This document shows, one piece after another, positions 45,773 to 54,874 of a stretch of 64,000 nucleotides of DNA (positions are counted from its first letter, which is position 1; every line of letters starts with the position of its first letter). The position numbers and the translations under genes were made by a program. This DNA is from Paracoccus denitrificans (GTDB lineage Bacteria > Pseudomonadota > Alphaproteobacteria > Rhodobacterales > Rhodobacteraceae): contig VAFL01000001.1 of NCBI GenBank assembly GCA_005768755.1, positions 310,001-374,000 of the forward strand, in the 5' to 3' direction. The notes under the pieces are model-generated. The model searched no databases. It saw only the letters and a list, made by a program, of their open reading frames with translations, and was not told where the DNA came from.

Positions 45773-46393
45773 ATGCACCCAGATCAGATCACGGATTCGG
45801 CGGATTACGACGTGCAGCGTTATCGCAAGATCACCAATGACGATCCGACGCGCAGCGGTCTGCGTGAGATGTCGCTGATGCATGTCTTCCGCGACAGCGC
45901 TGCCCGGCGCGACAGCCGTGACCCGGACCAGCATTATTCTGATGGTGAACGGGACCTGACCCTGCGCAGTCAGAAGCGGCGTGACGGTACGGATGAGGCT
46001 GCGCTTCGCCGAAATATCGCAATGGATGTCGCCAGCCTGATGAACACGATCCGGCTGGATTGCTGCGCCGATCTGGCAGATTCGCCCCGCGTGGCGCGTT
46101 CCGTGGTGAATTTCGGCTTTCAGGACATGGATACGCTTTGGCGTGACCACACAAATCCCAGCGATATGGCCGCCGCAATCCGCCGCACGTTGATTAATAA
46201 TGAACCGCGTTTGCGGCCCGGCTCGATCGAGGTAAGGGTTGATGAAGGTGGCCCCGGGGTGGATCAGCGCCTTCAATTCGAAATCGTGGCCGAAATGATT
46301 TCGAACCCATCTGATATTCCGCTGCAATTTTATGCTGAAATAGATCCCGGTGCCGGAAAGATCGCTTTGAAGCGGATGCAGGGTGAATCATGA
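45773..46393 (+). CDS. tssE: T6SS baseplate protein TssE (gp25-like)
   Basis: A 206-residue baseplate protein. The gp25 domain is in the C-terminal two thirds: ALRRNIAMDVASLMNTIRL, VARSVVNFGFQDMDTL and IRRTLINNEPRL with the lysozyme-like gp25 pattern. The N-terminal ~60 residues are an extra, charged region. The ATG at 45773 is used (GTG ATG in tandem at 45770); its stop overlaps the tssF ATG. Confidence 0.9.
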   Translation: MHPDQITDSADYDVQRYRKITNDDPTRSGLREMSLMHVFRDSAARRDSRDPDQHYSDGERDLTLRSQKRRDGTDEAALRRNIAMDVASLMNTIRLDCCADLADSPRVARSVVNFGFQDMDTLWRDHTNPSDMAAAIRRTLINNEPRLRPGSIEVRVDEGGPGVDQRLQFEIVAEMISNPSDIPLQFYAEIDPGAGKIALKRMQGES

Positions 46394-48300
46394 AAAAGTC
46401 ATTCCGCGACGCATATGAGCGCGAGCTGGATATTCTTTACGAGCGGACCGCCGAATTCGCCGAAGAATATCCCGGCCTTGCGGACCGGCTTGGCGGACTT
46501 CTGCGGGACAATATAGACCCGACCGTTGCAGGCTTGCTGGAAGGCACCGCCTTCATGGCCGCGCGTGTGCAGCAGAAGCTGGATGAGGAGTTTCGCAGCT
46601 TCACCACCGAGTTGCTGGAGCAGATTTTTCCAGATGCCCTGGCACCGATTCCCAGCTGCATGCTTGTTCAGGCCCAGCATCCGGGTAATCCGCCCCCGGA
46701 TCTTGGTGTTGGCTATTATTCGCGCGGTGCGACGATGGAGGCGCCATTTCGTGACGCCGACAAGCGCATTGTCTGCCGTTTCTCACTGGCGGCTCCGCTT
46801 GCGGTCATGCCCCTGTCGCTGGACCGGGTGACATATCATGACCGCACCGCACCCATTGGCGGTCTGGGCCAGGACCCGGATCCGGCAACACGTGCGGCGC
46901 TGCAACTGGATTTTCGCCATGTGGTCGGGCGACCGCTTTCGACGCTTGGCGTCGACAGCATCGGCTTTCATCTGACAGCCGATGTCGCGCAGGCTGCCGC
47001 ATTGTATGAACAGATTCATTGCGGTGTCGTCCGCGCCAGCCTTCGGTGGCAGGCTGCAAATGGCGATCCGCGGTTCGCCCGCCTCAAGCCCGACCAGATC
47101 GACCAGATCGGCTTTCATAGCGACGAATTGCTGTTTGACCGCGACAGCCGGCTGTTCGAAGGCTTTGCGATTCTGCGTGACTTCTTTGCTTTTCCACGAA
47201 AATTTCTTGGCTTTCGTCTGAAAGGCATGAAAAAGCTCCTCGGGCGGATCAAGCCGTCCGAGGCGCAATTGATCCTGGAATTCGACCGAAGCGATGCGGA
47301 TATCGCCCGCCAGATAGGCCCCGACGATGTTCGGCTGAACTGCGCGGCGGCCGTTAATCTGTTCGAAGAACGCTCTAACCAGATCAGGCTGGGTGACAAG
47401 CATTCCGAATATGTGGTGACCCCCGACAGCGCCCGCCTGACGCAGATAGAGGTTCATCGGGTTCTGGACGTGCATGCCAGCGCCGGGAATTCGCAGCAGC
47501 GCACCGAGGTTTACCCCCTTTATGCGCTGCCGCCTTCGACCCAGTCGCCGAATTCCGTCTATTATTACACAACCCGCCGCAAGCCGCGTCGTTTGACGCC
47601 GACTGAAAGGCGCAATGGCCTGCGCAGCGACTATCGTGGGACCGAGACCTACATCTCGCTTTACGAACCACCGCCAAGCGAGATCGGGCAGCGCGCGCAA
47701 CGCCTGCATATCCGCACCCTCTGCTCCAACCGCCATCTGCCGACGACGCTGCCTTTGGCGCGCAGTGACGACCTGCATATGGATGATGATCAGAAGCTGC
47801 GGCTGCGCTGTGTGAATGGGCCAACCCCCCCGCGCGAGGCGATGACGGAAACAGAACTGTCAGGACCGCATCGCACGCAGCAGGGTGATGTCTATTGGCG
47901 GTTGATTTCCTATCTTTCGCTGAATCACTTCGGCCTGGACGACCGTTTCGGGCGCGATGGCGCCGTCAGCCTGCGAGAGATACTGTCGCTTTTCGCCGAT
48001 TTGTCGGACAACGTGACCCAGGCCCAGATCGCCGGGATCACCGATCTGGCCGTGCGCCCGATCACACGGTCAATTCGCCGGCCCGAAGGCTTCTTTCCGG
48101 CGCGCGGGCTGGAGATTTCCATCACCTATGACGAAACCGCGTTCGAGGGCTCGGGCATCGTGCCGCTGGCGGCGGTGCTGGATCGGTTCTTTGCTGAATA
48201 TATCTCGATCAACAGCTTTTCGCAGACGGTGACGATCAGCAAGCAACGCGGAATGCTGCGCCGCTGGCCGCCGCGCTCGGGCCGGGGGCCGCTTTTGTGA
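46390..48300 (+). CDS. tssF: T6SS baseplate protein TssF
   Basis: A 636-residue wedge component of the baseplate. Family N terminus FRDAYERELDILYERTAEFAEEYPGLA-type (residues 5-30) and GTAFMAARVQQKLDEEFRSF are unmistakable; the C terminus has GSGIVPLAAVLDRFFAEYIS. It overlaps tssE and tssG by four bases each (ATGA, GTGA). Confidence 0.96.
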   Translation: MKKSFRDAYERELDILYERTAEFAEEYPGLADRLGGLLRDNIDPTVAGLLEGTAFMAARVQQKLDEEFRSFTTELLEQIFPDALAPIPSCMLVQAQHPGNPPPDLGVGYYSRGATMEAPFRDADKRIVCRFSLAAPLAVMPLSLDRVTYHDRTAPIGGLGQDPDPATRAALQLDFRHVVGRPLSTLGVDSIGFHLTADVAQAAALYEQIHCGVVRASLRWQAANGDPRFARLKPDQIDQIGFHSDELLFDRDSRLFEGFAILRDFFAFPRKFLGFRLKGMKKLLGRIKPSEAQLILEFDRSDADIARQIGPDDVRLNCAAAVNLFEERSNQIRLGDKHSEYVVTPDSARLTQIEVHRVLDVHASAGNSQQRTEVYPLYALPPSTQSPNSVYYYTTRRKPRRLTPTERRNGLRSDYRGTETYISLYEPPPSEIGQRAQRLHIRTLCSNRHLPTTLPLARSDDLHMDDDQKLRLRCVNGPTPPREAMTETELSGPHRTQQGDVYWRLISYLSLNHFGLDDRFGRDGAVSLREILSLFADLSDNVTQAQIAGITDLAVRPITRSIRRPEGFFPARGLEISITYDETAFEGSGIVPLAAVLDRFFAEYISINSFSQTVTISKQRGMLRRWPPRSGRGPLL

Positions 48301-49295
48301 ACAGAGAGGCCGGATTTCTGGCGCTTCTGCGCCGGTTGGAACGCGAAACCCCGGACCGGCCACGGATCGGGCGCTCTGCGCGGCTGGCAGAGGAGATCGT
48401 CGATCTCGGTCAGGACCCGCGGCTGGAGTTTGCAGAAACAGAGTTTCGCCACGACCCAGAACACCAAAACCTGCCGCGCGACAGCAAGGGCCGGATCGCG
48501 CTGCGGCCGCAATTTCTGGGCATGTTCGGTCCCTTCGGCGCATTGCCGCTGAACACAACCGAGGAAGTTCAGCGCTGGCAGAATGAAGGTCAAAACGGAT
48601 TCGTTCGTTTTGCCGATGTTTTCCAGGCGCGTTTTCTGCAGCTGTTCTTCCGGGCCTGGTCAGACGCCCACGCGATCAGCCAACATGACCGACCTGAATA
48701 TGACCGATTCAGCCGCTATGTGGCGGCGATTTCGGGTACCGGCAGCCCTGCCTATGTCAATCACGATGATTTTCCTGATATTGCGCGGCTGCCGCTGGTG
48801 TCGATCTTTGGCGGGCGGGTGCGCAGTGCGGTGCGCCTGCAACAGATCCTTGCGCGTTATTTCGAACTGAACGTCGATGTCGAGGAGCACGTACCGTCCT
48901 GGCTGCAATTCGAACCAGACGAGTTGCACGGGCTAGGCAAGGGCGGCGCGCTTGGCGAAAATACCTATCTGGGTAGCCGCGTGCGTTCGGTAAGTGACCG
49001 CATCTGCGTGCATCTGGAACTGCCTGATGCGGAACGCTACCGGCGCTTCCTGCCGGGCGGCGAGGATCATCGGATGCTGACCAACCTTATCTTCTGGTAT
49101 ATCGGCCGAACCTACGAAGTTGAACTTGCGCTGAAACTGCCGCCCGCGCAGATCCCCGGCGCCTCGCTTGGATCGACCGTGTCCGTCGGATGGCTGGCCG
49201 CCGTATCCCCACCCAACGACACCGATGGCGCGCCCATCGAGGTCGCCCGTTTCCTGATTGACCCCGAAACCGCAAGGCCCAGAGGCGACGCATGA
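48297..49295 (+). CDS. tssG: T6SS baseplate protein TssG
   Basis: A 332-residue wedge partner of TssF. It begins with a GTG that overlaps the tssF stop (GTGA). Landmarks are FLALLRRLERETP and IGRSARLAEEIVDLG at the N terminus and FLGMFGPFGALPL, then FADVFQARFLQLFFRAWSD. Its stop overlaps the tssH ATG by four bases. Confidence 0.95.
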   Translation: MNREAGFLALLRRLERETPDRPRIGRSARLAEEIVDLGQDPRLEFAETEFRHDPEHQNLPRDSKGRIALRPQFLGMFGPFGALPLNTTEEVQRWQNEGQNGFVRFADVFQARFLQLFFRAWSDAHAISQHDRPEYDRFSRYVAAISGTGSPAYVNHDDFPDIARLPLVSIFGGRVRSAVRLQQILARYFELNVDVEEHVPSWLQFEPDELHGLGKGGALGENTYLGSRVRSVSDRICVHLELPDAERYRRFLPGGEDHRMLTNLIFWYIGRTYEVELALKLPPAQIPGASLGSTVSVGWLAAVSPPNDTDGAPIEVARFLIDPETARPRGDA

Positions 49296-51931
49296 CTGCT
49301 ATTACGATTGAGAAATTTGCCGGTAAAATGAATCGGGTTGGCTATGACGCCTTCCTGCAGGCGATGCGGCAGGCGCGCGGGGACGGCAATCGCAATGTGG
49401 AACTGTGTCACTGGCTGTTTCACGCCGTGTCTAATCAGAACTGCGATATCTCGGTTACCCTGCAGGAGCTTAAGCTGGATCGCGGTCGGATGTTGAAGGA
49501 TCTGGGTCAGGCGATGGCCGGTCTTCAGAAAAACGTCACCGAGACACCCGGTATCGCAGAGCGACTTTCAGATGCGCTGAACCACGCTTGGACCTATGCG
49601 ACCCTGTTCTTTGGCGAGACCCAGATCCGGACCGGCCACCTTCTGGTCGCTATTCTGAATGACGCGGCGCTTCGCCGTCAGGCGGAAAGCTATTCCCCCG
49701 TCTTCGAGGAACTTTTTGCGGATCAGATCGGGAAAGAAGCGCGGACGCTGTGGGCAGCATCCGAAGAAGAAGACATGCGCCCGATGGATGGATCGGGCCT
49801 TGTCGCGCCGGGTACGGGGCGCGACGCGGGTGGCCCGACAACCGCGCTTGGCCGCTTCTCGGTCGATATGACAGCGCAGGCGGCAGAGGGAAAAATGGAC
49901 CCTGTTGTCGGTCGCGACGATGAAATTCGCCAGATCGTTGATGTGCTGATGCGCCGTCGCCAGAACAACCCGATCCTGACCGGCGAGGCAGGGGTGGGCA
50001 AGACCGCCGTGGTCGAGGGTTTCGCGCAGAAACTGGCTGCGAACGAAGTGCCGCCGACACTGCAGGGGATGCGCCTGCACATGCTGGATATCGGCGCAAT
50101 GCAGGCCGGTGCCAGCATGAAGGGCGAATTCGAGCAGCGACTGCGATCAGTTATTGATGAGGTGCAGGCCAGCCCGACCCCCATCATCCTGTTCATCGAC
50201 GAGGCACATACCCTGATCGGTGCCGGCGGCGCTGCCGGCACGGGCGACGCTGCGAATCTGCTCAAACCGGCGCTGGCGCGCGGCACGCTGCGCACCATTG
50301 GTGCCACGACATGGGCCGAATATCGCAACTATTTCGAAAAGGACCCGGCGCTGACCCGGCGGTTCCAGCCGGTCACGGTCGATGAACCCAGCATCGAAAC
50401 GGCCTGCTACATGATGCGTGGCCTGCTTGGCCCAATGGAAGCGCATCACAAGGTGCGTATCTCTGACGAGGCGGTCGAGGCCGCCGTGAAGCTTTCTGCG
50501 CGCTACCTGCCGGCGCGGCAATTGCCCGACAAGGCAGTCTCGCTTCTGGATACGGCTTGTGCACGCGTTGCGGTCAGCCAGTCGGCGGTGCCTGCGCGTC
50601 TTGCCGACTTGCGCGCGGATATTGCTGCACTCGACACCGAAATTGCTGCGAAGGAAGCCGAGCGAGAGCTTGGTGCGACCGATGAGGCGCGGCTGTCGGA
50701 AGCGCAGGAAAAACGCGAGAAATTGAAGGCCGATCTGACGGGAGTCGAGACGGCCTACGAAAGCGAAAAGGGGCTTGTCGAGGGTATTCTGGGGCTGCGT
50801 CGTTCAATCGCCGCGGCAGAGGGCGAGGATTTCGACGAAGCTGCGGCACGCGCCGATCTGACGGCAAAGATGTCGGACCTGTCTTCGATCCACCCCGATG
50901 AGCGCATGATCTGGCCCCATGTCGACGATCAGGCCGTGGCCTCGGTCATCAGTGACTGGACCGGCATCCCGGCGGGCCGCATGGTGGCCGATGAACTGCA
51001 GGCTGTGCTGGGGCTTGCCGATCACCTCAAGGAACGTGTGATCGGGCAGGATCAGGGCTTGCAGATGATCGCGCGGCGGGTGGAAACCGCGCGGGCCGGT
51101 CTTTCGAATCCGGAAAAGCCGATCGGGGTTTTCATGCTTTGCGGACCTTCGGGCGTAGGTAAGACCGAAACCGCGCTGGCGCTGGCGGAATCGCTTTACG
51201 GTGGCGAACAGAACGTCATCACAATCAATATGTCCGAATTCCAGGAAGCCCATTCCGTCAGCCTGCTGAAGGGCGCGCCCCCCGGTTATGTCGGTTACGG
51301 CGAAGGTGGCCGACTGACCGAGGCAGTCAGGCGCAAGCCCTATTCCGTGGTGCTGCTGGACGAAATGGAAAAGGCCCATCCCGACGTGCATGAGCTGTTC
51401 TTCCAGGTCTTCGACAAGGGCCGGATGGAAGACGGCAACGGCCGACCAATCAATTTCCGTAACACGTTGATCTTGATGACTTCGAACGTGGGAACAGGGA
51501 CAATCATGAACCTGGCCCCCTATGGCGAGATCACGGACCCTGAAACCATGGAAGCGTCCCTGAAAGAGGAACTGCTGGGCACCTTCCCGCCCGCGCTTCT
51601 GGGCCGGATCGTGACGATCCCCTATGTGCCGCTCTCGGCAGAGGTGCTGGCGGGTATCACGAAGCTGAAGCTGGGTTCTGTTGCACGCAGGATGAAGGCT
51701 GCGCATGGCACACAACTGGTCTGGGAGGATGATGTGATCGACTTTATTGTCAGCCAGTGCCGCGATCCCGACAGTGGCGGTCGAATGATCGACAACATCA
51801 TCACGAACTCGATCCTGCCCGATTTGTCACGGCAGGTACTGGCGCGTATGGTCAGCGCAGAGGAGATGTCGGACGTGACCATCCGCGTGGCCGACAACAA
51901 GTTCACTTATGAATTTTCAGAGGAGAGTTGA
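49292..51931 (+). CDS. tssH: T6SS sheath-recycling ATPase TssH (ClpV)
   Basis: An 879-residue AAA+ unfoldase that strips contracted TssB/TssC sheaths. The N domain (to about residue 165) is the ClpV type. Walker A motifs are GEAGVGKT at 231-238 and GPSGVGKT at 618-625, each with matching Walker B (FIDEAH and LLDEMEKAH). The middle coiled-coil domain lies near residues 430-540. Last core component of the plus arm. Confidence 0.96.
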   Translation: MTAITIEKFAGKMNRVGYDAFLQAMRQARGDGNRNVELCHWLFHAVSNQNCDISVTLQELKLDRGRMLKDLGQAMAGLQKNVTETPGIAERLSDALNHAWTYATLFFGETQIRTGHLLVAILNDAALRRQAESYSPVFEELFADQIGKEARTLWAASEEEDMRPMDGSGLVAPGTGRDAGGPTTALGRFSVDMTAQAAEGKMDPVVGRDDEIRQIVDVLMRRRQNNPILTGEAGVGKTAVVEGFAQKLAANEVPPTLQGMRLHMLDIGAMQAGASMKGEFEQRLRSVIDEVQASPTPIILFIDEAHTLIGAGGAAGTGDAANLLKPALARGTLRTIGATTWAEYRNYFEKDPALTRRFQPVTVDEPSIETACYMMRGLLGPMEAHHKVRISDEAVEAAVKLSARYLPARQLPDKAVSLLDTACARVAVSQSAVPARLADLRADIAALDTEIAAKEAERELGATDEARLSEAQEKREKLKADLTGVETAYESEKGLVEGILGLRRSIAAAEGEDFDEAAARADLTAKMSDLSSIHPDERMIWPHVDDQAVASVISDWTGIPAGRMVADELQAVLGLADHLKERVIGQDQGLQMIARRVETARAGLSNPEKPIGVFMLCGPSGVGKTETALALAESLYGGEQNVITINMSEFQEAHSVSLLKGAPPGYVGYGEGGRLTEAVRRKPYSVVLLDEMEKAHPDVHELFFQVFDKGRMEDGNGRPINFRNTLILMTSNVGTGTIMNLAPYGEITDPETMEASLKEELLGTFPPALLGRIVTIPYVPLSAEVLAGITKLKLGSVARRMKAAHGTQLVWEDDVIDFIVSQCRDPDSGGRMIDNIITNSILPDLSRQVLARMVSAEEMSDVTIRVADNKFTYEFSEES

Positions 51932-51934
51932 GAA

Positions 51935-52309
51935 ATGACCAATCAGATTGAGTGGTTTCTTGTCGACAGTCCCGAAGACGGGCGCATCGGTGCGCTTGGC
52001 TTTCTGGGTGATGTGGTCTCGGTCGTGGCGCTGTTCGATGCCGGTGCCGATCCCGCACAGGTGATTTCCGCCGCGCGCAATCGTCCCGAGGTCTTTACCC
52101 GAGATCCGGGCATCGCGCAGCTTGCGACGCAGGGCAGCGGTGAGTTCCCGCGGTCATTGCCGCTGGATATCAGCTGGTCGAATTATTTCCGGCCAGGCGT
52201 CGCGATGGAGACGCGCGGTGCCGACCGTATTGTCCACGGCAGCGCAATTGCCCGGATCGCCCCGCGACGCGGTGAGGAACTTGCGATCGAGGCAGCAATC
52301 TCGGCCTGA
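51935..52309 (+). CDS. Small T6SS-locus protein of unknown function
   Basis: A 124-residue acidic protein starting MTNQIEWFLVDSPEDGRIGA, three bases after tssH and nine bases before the converging TonB-like gene. No signal peptide and no membrane segment apart from a mildly hydrophobic ALGFLGDVVSVVALFDAGA. It shows no immunity or effector motif that I recognise. The GGAGAG site in the end of tssH serves as ribosome binding site. Confidence 0.65.
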   Translation: MTNQIEWFLVDSPEDGRIGALGFLGDVVSVVALFDAGADPAQVISAARNRPEVFTRDPGIAQLATQGSGEFPRSLPLDISWSNYFRPGVAMETRGADRIVHGSAIARIAPRRGEELAIEAAISA

Positions 52310-52317
52310 GGCGCAGC

Positions 52318-53352
52318 TTACTGAACGTAAAAGCTGCTGACCCCAATCAGCGCATCTTGCCCGACTTCGGCAAACAGTGCCTCGAAGAACTCGTCTGCAG
52401 TTGCGCCGGCGTGGCTGGACAGCGTCTCGGGCCGGTTCGGTGTCGCAAGTGCCACCAACATCTGGTGGGTGTCGCGCGATGGCATGTAGCGCGCGACCGA
52501 GAAGTCAAAGCGGGTGACGCGGGTCGAGTTCAGCAGGAAACGCCGCAGGTCGTGGACGATTCCATTCTCGTCTATCATCAGCAGGGACTGGTAATATCCA
52601 GCTGCGTTGTTGATCTGACCGCGAAGCGCCGTGCCGCGCGCGATCTGCTGCGATTCCAGCTGGATGCCCAGGGCATAAACGGGATAGCGCTGATCGCGCC
52701 GCACAAAGGTTACGGCGGGGCATTGGCTGTGATCCAGCAACACCGCCTGCCGCGTGATCTCGCCATCTATGCCGGCGGTCAGATCGTCCATCAGCGCAGT
52801 GATGTTGCGGTCGCTGTCCGAGACCACGTTCAACTGCATCTCTCCATCGCCGCGCATCATCGGCAGGGCCAGCATGCACGGTTCGGTCAGTCGCGCCCTG
52901 ATCCGTTCGATCAGCTGCAGCATGCGGGGATCGGGTGGAACGGCATCGGGTCGGGATTCGACGGGCAGGGGATCTTTGTCCGGTGCCGGGTCACCGGTTT
53001 CGATGGTGGAATTCAGCACTTCCTCCGTGCCCAACCTGGCCGGGTCCGGGTTCGACGGCGTCAGTTCCGGCAGGGACGAAGACGTTATGGTTTCCGATCC
53101 GCCGTCGGACTGCAGTATCTCTTCGCCGGTTTCCGGTGCGGTGATGGTTTCGGCCGGTGTGGCTGCCAATTCGGGTGCGACCTCTGGCATGATCGCGGTG
53201 ATTTCGATCGCGGCCAGCGGTTCGACCTGTTCCATGCTCAGGAAGTCGAAGCTCGGTTGCCAGATAAGATAGCCCAGAACTGCTGCATGAATCGCAACTG
53301 ACAGTCCAGCGGACTGCGCCCATTTCCACCCGTCGGGACGTTCGCCGATCAT
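52318..53352 (-). CDS. TonB-like protein with a PpkA-type periplasmic C-terminal domain
   Basis: A 344-residue bitopic protein. The transmembrane segment (residues 15-31) contains Ser18-Val-Ala-Ile-His22, the S-x3-H signature of TonB. An acidic Pro/Thr/Glu-rich spacer (residues 40-142) could span the periplasm. The C-terminal domain (about 145-330) is not a TonB domain. It matches the C terminus of PpkA in this locus: Cys159, QCPAVTF at 210-216, LLMIDENGIVHDL at 257-269 and MLVALATP at 298-305, with the same spacing as in PpkA. It follows two ExbD-like genes and overlaps the second by four bases. Confidence 0.75.
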   Translation of the reverse strand: MIGERPDGWKWAQSAGLSVAIHAAVLGYLIWQPSFDFLSMEQVEPLAAIEITAIMPEVAPELAATPAETITAPETGEEILQSDGGSETITSSSLPELTPSNPDPARLGTEEVLNSTIETGDPAPDKDPLPVESRPDAVPPDPRMLQLIERIRARLTEPCMLALPMMRGDGEMQLNVVSDSDRNITALMDDLTAGIDGEITRQAVLLDHSQCPAVTFVRRDQRYPVYALGIQLESQQIARGTALRGQINNAAGYYQSLLMIDENGIVHDLRRFLLNSTRVTRFDFSVARYMPSRDTHQMLVALATPNRPETLSSHAGATADEFFEALFAEVGQDALIGVSSFYVQ

Positions 53353-53750
53353 GGCCCGCCCCGATCGTTCAGCGTGACCAGACGCAATTCGTATTCGGCC
53401 AGGACGGGGTTCTGCAATGCGGTCACAAGCGTTTGGGCGGGGGCGTTGCGGTCGATCATCAGATGCAGGACCTGACCCGGACCGCCGGGGATGGCAGCGG
53501 GCAGGATCTCTGGCAGGACCTCCTCTCCGTCCAGTGTCCAGATCCCTTCGGGCGAGATCATCAGAATGGGCTGGGGAAGTTGCTCAAGCGGCAGATCGGC
53601 GGTCGCGGGCAGGGACAGGGCAGGATCGGGTCGCGCCGTCTGGCCAACGATCATGAAAAAGAACAGAAGCAGAAGCACGATGTTCACGATCGACAGCGAA
53701 GTGTCGATATGGGCGCGCTCGGCCCGGCGCGGGGGCAGGTTCAAAGCCAT
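53349..53750 (-). CDS. ExbD/TolR-like protein with Asn in place of the membrane Asp
   Basis: A 133-residue protein with one transmembrane helix (SIVNIVLLLLFFFMIVG, residues 20-36) and a periplasmic domain (IWTLDGEEVLPEIL). The position of the proton-relaying Asp in ExbD/TolR is Asn23 here: counting back ten residues from the Met of FFFM gives Asn, while the neighbouring paralogue has Asp29 at the same place. Asp16 lies before the helix and is not the family residue. It is preceded by the Asp-bearing copy and followed by the TonB-like gene (ATGA overlap). Confidence 0.82.
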   Translation of the reverse strand: MALNLPPRRAERAHIDTSLSIVNIVLLLLFFFMIVGQTARPDPALSLPATADLPLEQLPQPILMISPEGIWTLDGEEVLPEILPAAIPGGPGQVLHLMIDRNAPAQTLVTALQNPVLAEYELRLVTLNDRGGP

Positions 53751-53752
53751 GG

Positions 53753-54214
53753 CTACACCCCGCCGCCTGTGACCTGAACCGAGGTGATGCCCCGCGCAGC
53801 CAGTGTCTGCAGCACGGTTACCAGGCGCTGAACGGGCACATCCTTGCGCAGAATGACAAGAACATCTGCCGTTCCTTGCGCCAGTAATGCATCGGAAAGC
53901 GCTGACAGCCGATCAGCTGCGAACCGCTGACCGCCAGCCAGGATTTCGCCATTGGCATCCAGCGTCCAGACGGCAGTTGTCCTGATATCGGTGGTCTGGC
54001 CGGGATCGCTTTCGGCCGTAACTTCGGATGGGCGCCCGCCCGTCAATGCGCCAGTGCGCAGATCAAGAAGCGAATACGGGGCAATATTGGCCGACAGCAT
54101 GAAAAAGATCAGCAGTTGGAACATGACATCCGCAAGCGGCGTCATCGAGAAGCGATAACGCCGGTTACGGCGGGGTAGCACCAGCCCCGGGCGCCGTTGG
54201 CCAGCCGCAGCCAC
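53753..54214 (-). CDS. ExbD/TolR-like protein with the conserved Asp
   Basis: A 153-residue ExbD-family protein. The basic N terminus (LPRRNRRYRFS) leads to the helix SMTPLADVMFQLLIFFML, with Asp29 at the conserved position. The periplasmic part ends with the typical VPVQRLVTVLQTLAARGITSV. A GTG at 54214 is the best start, five bases after the exbB-like stop; no ATG lies before the helix. Together with the ExbB-like protein it should form a proton channel. Confidence 0.85.
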   Translation of the reverse strand: MAAAGQRRPGLVLPRRNRRYRFSMTPLADVMFQLLIFFMLSANIAPYSLLDLRTGALTGGRPSEVTAESDPGQTTDIRTTAVWTLDANGEILAGGQRFAADRLSALSDALLAQGTADVLVILRKDVPVQRLVTVLQTLAARGITSVQVTGGGV

Positions 54215-54218
54215 GCGC

Positions 54219-54857
54219 TCAGCCGCGCGTCTGGCCGACGCGGCCGTGAATTGCGGCCGAGATCACCATTTCGATGGTCTGGCGTTCGTCATCGATCCGG
54301 CCTTCCAGCCAGGCGGCGATGAAATAGGCAATCAGCGCGATCGCCAGGCCGGCTGCGGTTGTGGTCAACGCCGTCCAGATACCCGAGGCCAGAAGGCGCG
54401 GGTCCGCCGCCGCCTGACTGGCGGCAAGGCTGCCGAAGGCATCGATCATCCCGATCACGGTGCCCAGAAGCCCAAGCATGGGGGCCATCTGGACGACCGC
54501 CTCCAGCAGTCGCATCCGGTTTCCCATCCGGGTCAGTTCGACAAGCGCCGACTGCCGGGCCAATTCCTCGCCATAGCTCGGGTCAGATGGTCGCGCCCGC
54601 AGCCCCGACATGACGGCGCGCAGCACCCTGGAAAGCACGGAATCGTCGTTGATGGCCTTGCGCTGCGCCTCGTCGGGGCGGCCGTTCAGCCAATCGTCCA
54701 GGATATCTTCGGCCTGACGGCTCCGGCCAAGCCGCATCTTGCGGAACTGCGTGATCTTGAAGATGGCGACGGTGACGGTCATGACCGACAGGGCGAAAAG
54801 CGCCGCATACACCGCGAGCGTGACCGGCGGCAGGGACAAAAGAGTATCGAAATTCAT
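54219..54857 (-). CDS. MotA/TolQ/ExbB family proton-channel protein
   Basis: A 212-residue inner-membrane protein with three hydrophobic helices (about residues 10-30, 118-140 and 150-178). The family motif APMLGLLGTVIGMIDAF and the last helix GIWTALTTTAAGLAIALIA, with the channel-lining threonines, are present. The cytoplasmic loop contains SGLRARPSD and LTRMGNRMRLLE. It heads the ExbB-ExbD-ExbD-TonB-like quartet. TolQ or ExbB of the housekeeping systems are normally elsewhere, so this looks like a dedicated copy. Confidence 0.9.
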   Translation of the reverse strand: MNFDTLLSLPPVTLAVYAALFALSVMTVTVAIFKITQFRKMRLGRSRQAEDILDDWLNGRPDEAQRKAINDDSVLSRVLRAVMSGLRARPSDPSYGEELARQSALVELTRMGNRMRLLEAVVQMAPMLGLLGTVIGMIDAFGSLAASQAAADPRLLASGIWTALTTTAAGLAIALIAYFIAAWLEGRIDDERQTIEMVISAAIHGRVGQTRG

Positions 54858-54874
54858 GGCTCAGTCCGGAAAGT

